From Halisarca cf. caerulea (Eukaryota > Porifera > Demospongiae > Chondrillida > Halisarcidae), in the NCBI GenBank assembly GCA_963170055.1, contig CAUJGJ010000040.1, positions 1,863,801 to 1,927,800 on the forward strand: a stretch of 64,000 bases of DNA, given 5' to 3'. Of the stretch, positions 56,012 through 64,000 are shown piece after piece. Below the pieces are notes generated by a model that was given only the letters and a program-made list of their open reading frames with translations, had not been told where the DNA came from and did no database searches. Within the stretch, counting starts at the first letter, position 1, and every line of letters starts with the position of its first letter. The position numbers and the translations under genes are program-made.

Positions 56012-57058
56012 ATGTGGAACAGCAGCAACATGAGTGACAACATGTGGAACAGCAGCAACATGAGTGACAACATGTGGAACAGCAGCAACATGAGTGACAA
56101 CATGTGGAACAGCAGCAACATCACTAATAGTATCAGTAGCAGTAGCAGTGATTTATATTCGGCCATTGAATATTCTTGTGTAGCTTTTGTACAAGTACTG
56201 GCCACAATCTTCATCGTTGTGAACTGTTTCCTGCTTTTTGCAATAAGAGACTGTCACACTGTTTTGACTGGAGTAAGAGTGGTCCTCTGTAACATTGTTA
56301 TTACAAACCAAGTTTTCATTATTTGTGTCCTTTTGTATGCTTGGGCTGAAGTAGCGGAGGCGCATGATTACAAAATGTATAATATGTTCTGGAGAGTAAT
56401 GTATGTTGCCTTGTGCTCCGCATCAGCAGCAAGACTCCTCTTCATGGCCACATATGGAATTATGGTGTATGTAAGTACACGCTTAACTGGCTCGTCTCTG
56501 CGAACAAAAGATGTGAGCAACAGAGCATTGATTGTCATTTGTATTGTGGTTTGGTTGGTTGCTATAGTGCCCAATCTCAGTCAATTTATAACCCTTGTAC
56601 ATGAGGTGACAATCAATGCAGTTTCAGCCTTCTGCATGGGTGGAGCAGCAGTCTTCTACCTGGACTACTCACTGATCATTTTACCACTCTATGGAGTAGT
56701 GTGTGGATTCATTAGCATCCTGTTCCCCATTCTAACAGCACATTACTGTCAGAAGGTAATTTTGGGAGAAAAGAAATATATTCTTAAGAGGATGACAAAG
56801 TTTTCCAGCTTCCTTCTGTTGAGCAATGTTGTAAACTTTGCTGGTGTCTATGCTTCAATAGTGTTCACCTCATTCGATTTACAATGCACAGAATACTATA
56901 TCACCCTTAACGTTGGGAGAACAGGAGCCATCATGTTATCCCTCGGCATAACACCAGTTGTTATGCTTGCTTTCTTCAAATGCATAAGAGACAAATTTAA
57001 GGATCGGCTTATTTGCTGTGTAGTACCTTTAGTGCTACATCAATTCTCAGATTGTTAA
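56012..57058 (+). CDS. 7TM receptor-like protein, gene 8
   Basis: Intronless, 348 residues. The N-terminus consists of four MWNSSN units joined by MSDN, from four near-perfect 30-bp DNA repeats (56010-56120), followed by ITNSISSSSSD. Core landmarks match gene 7 (KFSSFLLLSNVVNFAG, LQCTEYYITLNVG, HYCQKVILGEKK). The TM3 region reads ALCSASAARLLFMATYG. A small deletion at the 3' end removes the CCCRHTFKTQ tail; the protein ends DRLICCVVPLVLHQFSDC, keeping only two of the juxtamembrane cysteines plus a new terminal one. Intact and probably expressed; ligand unknown. Confidence 0.85.
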   Translation: MWNSSNMSDNMWNSSNMSDNMWNSSNMSDNMWNSSNITNSISSSSSDLYSAIEYSCVAFVQVLATIFIVVNCFLLFAIRDCHTVLTGVRVVLCNIVITNQVFIICVLLYAWAEVAEAHDYKMYNMFWRVMYVALCSASAARLLFMATYGIMVYVSTRLTGSSLRTKDVSNRALIVICIVVWLVAIVPNLSQFITLVHEVTINAVSAFCMGGAAVFYLDYSLIILPLYGVVCGFISILFPILTAHYCQKVILGEKKYILKRMTKFSSFLLLSNVVNFAGVYASIVFTSFDLQCTEYYITLNVGRTGAIMLSLGITPVVMLAFFKCIRDKFKDRLICCVVPLVLHQFSDC

Positions 57059-57268
57059 TGCTCGAGAAATGAATGTAGATATATAATATGTTTTAATTTG
57101 ATGCTTTGTTGTGCTGGTGCTGCAAATTAAATGTTTACTGTAGAAGTGAAATACTATTTTTCTTCATGTCTGTTGTTGTATTTAATAACCAAGTTATTAT
57201 CGTTTTTACAGTAGTGAAAATATAATAATCATTATATCCATCAGGGGCATAGCCAAGATTATTTGATA

Positions 57269-58246
57269 CCCATCTGGGACATGTCCAGATTTGTTATGAT
57301 AATTCTCCTCAGTTTGCATAGTGATAAAATGTTATTTTTCGGCACCTATAAGTTATTAGTCACACATTTATCTCGTGATTTAGGCTGATATTCGGGTGTA
57401 TACAAATACCGAATCGGCGTTTAGTGACGTTTTCTATCTTACTTTGTCACATGCTGGCTTGTGACGAAACTGAATGTTCTTCGGAATTTTAGTTTAATTT
57501 CGGCTGGGTGATACATGAGGGAACAAGCTAGAGGCAGTTTCTTGGTGCCAACTTTCAGCCATCTGGAGGATACAACTTTTCCATGTGGCAGCAAGAGAGC
57601 TTTTGTTCCTTTCCGAAGTCATAGGCGCTTGAAGTTTGTCTTTTGAAGGCCAATATTACAGATTTCAGCTTTGGAGAGGAATTGTCTTTGCTGCCGCATG
57701 GAAAAGTTAGTAAATGTTTTGCTATGACGATTTATGTGAAAAAGTAGTCTTGAAAGTGCTCCACCATCTATCACCCAAAGCAGTTCGGTTTTTAGTATAT
57801 ATACGGGTTAGTAGAACCTTAATAGCTTCTGCACGCTTGAAGCCGGCCTTTCAAAAAGGTAATCGTCAAAACGCTTATGTGTTTGCCTACATGTTAAGCC
57901 TACGTTTGATGCCCTGAAGCTTCTGCAAGTTGATAACAGAAGCTAACAAAAAGACCAAAATTTTCACACCTTCGAATTAGCACGGACATGTTCCACATGC
58001 ACCAGAAGAAAACTAAAATTCTGAAGACCAGTGTGTTGGATCACATGCGAGCTTGTGACAAACCAGCAGTGACTACAGTAAGTGTCACTAAACACAGTTT
58101 TGGCTATTGTATACGCCCGAATATCAGCCCGAATCATGAGATAACTGCATAACTAATATTTTATAGGCACCTAAATATAACCTTTCATCACTATGCAGAC
58201 TGAGGAACCCTATCATAATGAATCTGGACATCTCCCACATGCGATA
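57269..58246. mobile_element. MITE with CATGTGGGACATGTCC-type ends
   Basis: Left CATCTGGGACATGTCCAG and onward (TTGTTATGATAATTCTCCTC, GCACCTATAAGTTATTAG) is inverted at 58120-58246 (CTAATATTTTATAGGCACCT, ATCATAATGAATCTGGACAT, CTCCCACATGCG). The central hairpin AACTTTTCCATGTGGCAGCA (57568) pairs with TGCTGCCGCATGGAAAAGTT. A partial copy of the left half is at 60188-60640. Confidence 0.75.
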
Positions 58247-58249
58247 GTG

Positions 58250-58720
58250 CTATCGGGTTCCCAATAGTCCAAACCGTGGTGAAAGATTCCTGGAGCTTTG
58301 TATCTTTTACCGTTTGAGTTATGTCCTGTGTTATGTGGTTGAAGACCTCTGAAAACGATGGTAACCCTTGAATATAACAGCTGTGCTTTGAGATACTGGG
58401 CTCCAGGAATCTTTCATTGCACTTATATATCTAAGGAGTCGTTTGAACCCCGTGTGTGCGTGTTCAAAAGTTGAGATTCTAACCACCGTGGTTATGCTTT
58501 TTTGGCTTTTCAATAGTAGCCTAAGTAATTGTGTGTAGTGGAACGTTTGACTTGTAGATGTCTTAAAGAGAACACCAACATCACTTCAATATGTTTGTAA
58601 TGTAAAATAGTAGCCAATATTACCCATTGCAGAAAGCAAAAAATGGGGGATAAATTTAGTGCCTACAAAGCATCGGCCATTTTGTGTTATGTCCAAAATC
58701 AGACATAACTCACCTGCATA
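58250..58720. mobile_element. partial copy of the 34921-35688 MITE
   Basis: GGGTTCCCAATAGTCCAAAC to the right end ATAACTCACCTGCA follows the right two thirds of 34921-35688. The left arm is missing and it abuts the 57269 MITE. Confidence 0.7.
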
Positions 58721-58747
58721 AGTGTTGCAATGTTTACCGTATATCTT

Positions 58748-59480
58748 AACCTTTAAACTTTTATAAACCAATTTTCTGGTGCAACCCCTAGAAGTTCAAA
58801 TTTCACAACCTTTTTTGATACTATTGATTCTTTAGCTGTGTGTTAATACTGGATACATATGTAACTTTATATAGTATCAACCTTGTGTGATCATTACAAA
58901 AGAAGACACAGCCCATTAAAAGTTTGTCTTACACAAGAGTTTTCAAGAAATACTAGTACATATACGAAAAACTCCATAGTTTACAGTTTAAAATGACTAC
59001 CCCATATTGCATATCTTACATATTTTAGTGAATTTCTGCCTATTTTTAGTTCAGAATCTGCATTGTTTCTCATTGTTCGAAACATGAATGAAGATACTCA
59101 AGAAGAGGATTTTGATGATCACAATCTTCTGGAAGAAATCAGGTAGTTTTCCATTCATGTCTGAAGTTAGAATAGATAAACTGTTCATGTTTTTATCCAT
59201 GATATAGACATTCGACGCTTCACTGTTTAGTAATGTTGTCGTTTGTGTAGAATGTAATGTATACAAAGCTTTCTATGCACTAGACGTCGTTCCTAACCTT
59301 GAAAAAATATGTGCAAATGCGCAGATATTACAAGACTGGGCTCATGGAAGTCTTACTTTTCCAACAAGATGAATAGCTGACTGATAAAAGTGAAACAATG
59401 GCTGGTGAAGTCTGACTAATAGGACATGACAACATACAAAACATACAAGATAATTTCACAAGCAAAACTATTGGCAATAA
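58748..59480 (+). mobile_element. decayed relative of the 6848 TTAA element
   Basis: TTAACCTTTAAACTTTTATA followed by TGATTCTTTAGCTGTGTGTT and GTATCAACCTTGTGTGATCA parallels 6844-7000. Near 59085-59144 an ATG opens MNEDTQEEDFDDHNLLEEI, an acidic start typical of transposase N-termini, then stops soon after; the same place in the 6848 element is already broken. The right end was not located. Confidence 0.4.
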
Positions 59481-60184
59481 AACAGTCTATGCAGGCATTG
59501 CAATTGGTGGATTTTGCTTTGGTGGTTGGCTGGCTTAGGTCATAATTATATTCATAACTAAAGCTACTAAAATGGAGTCTTTGATCAACTTACACACAAG
59601 TATGAAAAGTTTGTCAACAAGTCTTACTTTCCTTTCAATTCTCAAGAGTCAATTTAACTCGATTCTCCTAATTAGGATAATCTAATACCTTTACAATGTG
59701 AAAGCGTGGATTACTTTCTTATAGCATTAATCCACAAAAATCCAACTGTAGCAAAGTCAGTCTTGTACAGAAAACTTGGCAGATATTATGTTGTCAGTAC
59801 TTGATCAATCTGCCGATCTGCCAAAACAAAATGATCGCCAATGTTTCCGGTTATGCGGTACCTGTGTACATGTTCTGTTTCACCTTTATAAAAATTCTGT
59901 TCTATAACTAGCTTTATGTAGGGTCACTGTGTGTATGTGACTCCACCTACTTGCTATTTAGTGTCTATATATGTGTAATAAATTGCTAGCTGGGCCACAT
60001 AGAGTGTACTGCTTTGTTCTCATTTATTGTTATTGAGTAGTGCTAGCTGTTGTTATACATCTGAGTTACGTAAGTGTTGTAGACGTTAGGAGGTTTGAAT
60101 AATGAGATCAAGTTGTTCTTGTTCCTTTTCGAATGCCTATATATGAAAGAGCTTCGTCACAATCCTCATTAGTGTTTAAAATTC
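59481..60184. other. no gene
   Basis: 59650-59830 repeats sequence at 53380-53560. Otherwise no coding frame or element ends. Confidence 0.45.
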
Positions 60185-60640
60185 TACTCATGTGGGACAT
60201 GTCCAGATTTGTTTGTTATGGTAGTCCTCCTCTATTTGCATAGTTATAAGATGTTATTTTTTGGCACCAATAAAATATTATTCACACATTTATCTCGTGA
60301 TACCGGCTGTTATACATTGGGGTGTATATGAATCCAAAATTAGGGTGTTTAGTGCCGTTTTCTGTCATTACTGTTGATCTGTCACATGGTGACATGTAAC
60401 TAAATGTGAAGTTCTTCAGAATTTTAGTTTTGTGCTGGGTGCACGCTGCATGAGGGAACAAGGCTAAGACAGTTTTATAGTACCACTGTGAGTTACGGAC
60501 TAAAACAAACTTGTTTTGTATCTTTTGAATTTTTGTTCCTGTCCCGAGTTATAGATACCTGAAGTTTTGATTTTCAGGTCTGATTTCACTGATCTCCACT
60601 TTGGAGAGGAATGACGTAAAACTCAACATGGAACATCCAA
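60185..60640. mobile_element. left half of a CATGTGGGACATGTCC MITE
   Basis: CATGTGGGACATGTCCAGAT, then the same series as 57269-57700 (TTATTTTTTGGCACC, CACACATTTATCTCGTGAT, TGAGGGAACAAG). No right end. Confidence 0.65.
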
Positions 60641-60679
60641 CTTTATGTATATAACAATGCTGTGACCATTACAGTGGTA

Positions 60680-61135
60680 TCACAATCAACTACCATTGCA
60701 ATTATCTCAGTATTAAAGCAGATTATTACCATTACCACTACAGATCTCCACTAAAGTAATTACAATTACAATTACTAATTACAGATTTACTCTTAGTTAT
60801 TTGCAAAAGTTATTACACCTTACCGAGATTTCATATTTGTGGTGATTCAAATCATGTGATTGATGTCATTTTTCCATTTCTACCAGGCTTTGCTTTACTG
60901 TAACACAGAAATATCCTTGAACTAGCCAAATTCTACCTTTTTAGTGGGCAAAATATATCCACAGATATAAACAATATACATCAGAGTAGTTGCATGGTAA
61001 TTGTAAAGAATACCAATTACCATTACAACTACTCTGAGACTGAAACAGCTCCATTACAATTACATTACCATTACTGGCAAATGTATGCCTAATTACAATT
61101 GATTACCATAACTAATTACCATTACCACACACTGG
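60680..61135. repeat. AATTAC/ATTACCATTAC-rich repeat
   Basis: Dense short units of ATTACCATTAC and AATTACAATTAC on both sides of a unique core (60830-60990), with CAGAGTAGTTGCATGGTAAT and AATTACCATTACAACTACTC partly inverted. Probably a MITE with subterminal repeats; ends not defined. Confidence 0.5.
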
Positions 61136-61284
61136 TATATATAAAAGCATAAACCACAAGCTGTTCCACCATACAGAACCCAGCTGCAGAGCATTTAAAT
61201 TTCGATTTTGTGTAGGGTTATGCAAACCCTTTATTTGTAGCAGCTTCAACATACACCAAATGTAAAAAAATAAGAAAAAAAATA

Positions 61285-62400
61285 TTTTGAGTTAAAAACT
61301 TGTGGCAGCTGCCGTTCCACACACTTGAATCACTTGCAAAGCATTGGGGTATAAGTGTACAGCTGAACATTCATTGAACATACTGTTTATTAATTGTAAC
61401 TGAACGATTGTTTTGAAAACATTTCCTATAAGTTATTCTAGTATAAATTTATACTTCTCTATAACCATAATATATATTCTCTATTATAAGACTTTCCTTT
61501 GGATCCATAATATATATATGTGGCAGTGGAGGGTAGAAAAGAGGCTTTAGGCACAGTCAGTCAAATTTTGTTTTTTCCTCAAATGCATTATTTTGCATCC
61601 TAACTTCACATTCGTTCACTTTAAATTGCTGATTTGAACTATTTATGGGGTATTTGGAGAGCAGAAAGTTAGATAAGTTGAAGGATGACCGCGTATACCA
61701 TAGCAATTCTCAGTAAAATTCAGTATACTCAACGCGAATAATGGCCTCCTCGGAAAGGACGGCCAAATTTGAACTGTAGATACTCCGAAAAACATGCACG
61801 CAAATTTACTATTGTATCCCTAGCTTCATTTAAACTAGATGTGAAACAATTACAGATGATTCGGAAAGAGAATAGCTAGAGGTATTGGAGATGCGACTGA
61901 CACTAAGGCTTTCTATACGTCAAAAGTGGTCTCACAGGGCTTACCTCTTCTGTGAACGTGTTTTGAACGCTCTAGAACTGTGGTAGAAGAGGCCCCTCGT
62001 CAACATCTGCCTAAGTGTCATTTCTGTCTGAGAAAGTCTAGATCTGTCCATGGTCCGAAAAGCGGTTTAGAGCTTTGCATGCCCTTCAAAAGATTACTTG
62101 TTCTCGGCGAAAGAAGGTGGGAAAATATTGATTCCTGTGGCAACTGATCATGAGCATACACAAGCTGGGCTTCAAAAAGATGCCCAGATCACTAAGGGTA
62201 AAGCTGAGCACGTGCAAAGAATTGTGAGGGAAATATGAAATGTGAATGCTCAACATTGCGCAAACGTGCCTAATGCCTCTTTTCTACTCTCGAATGCCAC
62301 ATGTATATATATATAAATATATATATGTTTGTGTGTGTGTGTGTGTGTAGTTATAATACCGGACGAGCGTTACAACACACCTAAAGTCCATATGAAAACA
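61285..62400. other. hairpin/TA-family pieces around unassigned DNA
   Basis: 61285-61520 matches 53700-53940 (CACTTGCAAAGCATTGG, ACAGCTGAACATTCATTGAA). 62300-62400 matches the 54014-54055 end (CGGACGAGCGTTACA, ATGAAAACAATAT). The 61530-62290 interior, between two similar motifs GGCATTAGGCACGTTTG/CTTTAGGCACAGTCAG, may be an insert; no ORF. Confidence 0.4.
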
Positions 62401-62415
62401 ATATAAAAACTAAGC

Positions 62416-63071
62416 TTAACCCCTTAACGTGCGCATATGCGACAAAACGCGTATACGTTACCATACGTAAGCCAATATATTGGCTCGGCTACACCGAGTA
62501 TATACTTGGTTCGAACTCATTTACGGGAGGAAAGTATTGCTATTGAAGGGTTAGTACGATCAAGAACTTGGATTTGTTCTAAATCTGCTTAAGAACCAAG
62601 GAAGTTAGCAACTTACGAAGTTCGTTCATACGGTTATACATTCTCGCCTCGGAGACGTCGCATATGCTAAGAATTTCCCAAAAATACCTCATTTTAGAAC
62701 CTGCATGTGGAAGAACTACTTTCAAACACATCTATAGGAAGTGATATGGTTGTTGTTTAATGGCAAATGTCTGTTTTTCCTGATGCAGCGATTGGTACTT
62801 CCTCGAGAGGACAAAAACCCGCTGATGCGGCTTATAGACAACATATGTGACCGTTCACGCGAAAACGTATATTCGTGCAATTCGCGCAAATTGTTCAGGA
62901 AGTGCAAAAAATGTAAATATGCGGAAGTAGTGGTGAACCACTGCAAATGACTCGGAAGTGCGTGTAGCGAGCACGAGGCGAGTACTTGTATCTTGTCGGC
63001 GAGGACCTGCTCTTTCTCTAAATGTTTATTGCTTGTTCATACGACTTTCGGTGATATAATTACGATTAATA
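62416..63071 (+). other. possible left end and leader of a TTAA-type element
   Basis: TTAACCCCTTAACGTGCGCA at 62416 has the TTAA-CCC form. The DNA to 63071 is less AT-rich than before and leads into a 283-codon ORF. Whether the ORF belongs to such an element cannot be shown because the right side is outside the window. Confidence 0.3.
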
Positions 63072-63923
63072 ATGTCCCTCTTATCTATCGAAGACATGTT
63101 AGAGGCATTGGAAAAGGAGTTTCAAGAAGCTGAAGGCAGTTATCCTCTCGAAGAAAGAGTTGAGCGAGTTAATAACGGGTCTGACGGCGAACGTACTGAG
63201 GACACCGAACGCCTTGACACTTCAGATCTGTCTCGGCCTCCCGTTATGGCCTCGAGTTTTGTGGATGAGGATAACTCCCTTCTCGACGATTTCCAGCCTC
63301 CTGAATCGCCAATAGTACCCGCTACTGGGTCTTTCTCTTCCGTGGATCAGTCAGTCGTTCCTTTTGAGCTCAGTGACGAGGATAAGAGGGAAGATAGTGT
63401 CGTCGATGCTTTCATGGACAAGACTTGTGGGTACAAAGGTGGGCCTGCCAAAACTCCATGTAGTAAGTTGTTCAGCAAAGAAGTAGTTAAGGACTATAGA
63501 TCTGATTGCTTTGCCTTGACCAGGGAACAACTAGACCTGGTAGTTTCTGGCCAGTTGTCTGCCTTTCGTACCCACAAGTCTTCCATACCCCCCACATATC
63601 GTGGTAGTGTTGATAACTTTCGACCACACACAAATTTTTTATTTCGTGCCATTCGTATATGTTTGGACATGTTTGTGTTCTTGCACATCATGTCCAAGCA
63701 CCGCTTCTTGAACATCTGCCATCACTTTGATGAGCACGGGTTGCTAGAGAGGGTACATGGCAATGCTCAGAATCGTGCCCACAACACCTGCACCAGTGAA
63801 CAGCTAGACAGCTTGATCGACTTTATTGACAACATGGCCCAGACACATGCAATGCCCTTACCAGGTCGACTACCTAGTCATCGGGATGATCGTGTTTTGC
63901 TTCTCCCAACTGACATGACATGA
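63072..63923 (+). pseudogene. N-terminal half of a transposase-like protein, frameshifted
   Basis: 283 codons from ATG: an acidic N-terminus (MLEALEKEFQEAEG..., to about 120), then a Cys-containing segment GGPAKTPCSKLFSKEVVKDY, LTREQLDLVVSGQLSAF, ICLDMFVFLHIMSKHRF, ERVHGNAQNRAHN and LPGRLPSHRDDRVLLLP. This series resembles the N-terminal region of a large, poorly named animal family found in many copies per genome and probably transposon-derived; I recall it linked to a DUF7869-type domain, from memory only. After DMT the frame stops, but the +1 frame continues with family-like sequence (RMYLDSTATTQATPVGRTKF) to the window edge, indicating one indel near 63920. Confidence 0.5.
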
Positions 63924-64000
63924 CCGGATGTATCTTGACTCGACTGCCACCACCCAAGCAACTCCTGTAGGAAGAACAAAGTTCCATACGGTCTGGACAT

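Noticed and set aside
55891..56214. Minus-strand frame with repeated LLLFHMLSLM
   Set aside because: Antisense of the 30-bp N-terminal repeats of gene 8; the same artefact occurs opposite genes 3, 1 and 2.

Overview
This is an AT-rich animal (metazoan) genomic window with no sign of a bacterial, viral or organellar origin. The signs are Pol III tRNA structure, TATA-type upstream blocks, TTAGGG-like repeats, and many eukaryotic DNA transposons (Tc1/mariner, Tigger/pogo, Harbinger, TTAA-type) plus a 5'-truncated LINE. The lineage-restricted look of the seven-transmembrane (7TM) genes and the very dense palindromic MITEs suggest a demosponge or another early-branching animal. That is an inference; no gene here fixes the species.

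The main content is a tandem array of one gene family, all in the same orientation except one inverted scrap. These are intronless 7TM receptor-like proteins of about 320-350 residues with rhodopsin-like topology but altered signature motifs. Copies are: gene 1 (10295-11320), gene 2 (14727-15686), gene 3 (19155-20213), truncated gene 4 (27092-27763) with an inverted 5' scrap (28675-28912), gene 5 (31098-32060), gene 6 (38177-39136, start region destroyed by a stop codon), gene 7 (51993-52958) and gene 8 (56012-57058). The duplicated unit includes flanking DNA. Genes 1 and 2 are close sister copies that share upstream and downstream sequence. Genes 3, 5, 7 and 8, the inverted scrap and partly gene 6 share a different upstream block (TATA-like element, then TGGTCATGATCCATTG). 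In genes 1 and 2 that block is missing, and the end of a MITE lies directly against the 5' leader.

Almost everything between the receptors is mobile DNA. Two related families of long palindromic MITEs (ends CGCAGGTATGTTATG and CGCATGTGGGACATGTCC, 2-bp TA-like target duplications) make up much of the window. Their central hairpin arms change from copy to copy while staying complementary to each other. TTAA-target (piggyBac-type) elements lie at 6848-9997, 11244-12093 and 48134-48862, with fragments at 23633-23745 and 41877-41990; the 11244 copy landed in the last codons of gene 1 and now supplies its C-terminus. There is also a Tc1/mariner remnant (2737-3382), a Harbinger remnant (13315-14245), a Tigger element nearly intact apart from one stop codon (44984-46990), a LINE fragment abutting a tRNA-Lys(TTT) gene (32640-33668), and an N-terminal transposase-like ORF at the right edge (63072-63923).

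Layout: 1-10 kb is transposon mosaic with a local tandem duplication and a kelch scrap; 10-20 kb holds genes 1-3; 20-27 kb is microsatellites, MITEs and a decayed ORF; 27-39 kb holds gene 4, the inverted scrap, gene 5, LINE and tRNA, a 24-bp minisatellite and gene 6; 39-51 kb is a transposon and duplication block with Tigger; 51-57 kb holds genes 7 and 8; 57-64 kb is MITEs and the edge ORF. The receptor genes are the only convincing host protein-coding genes.
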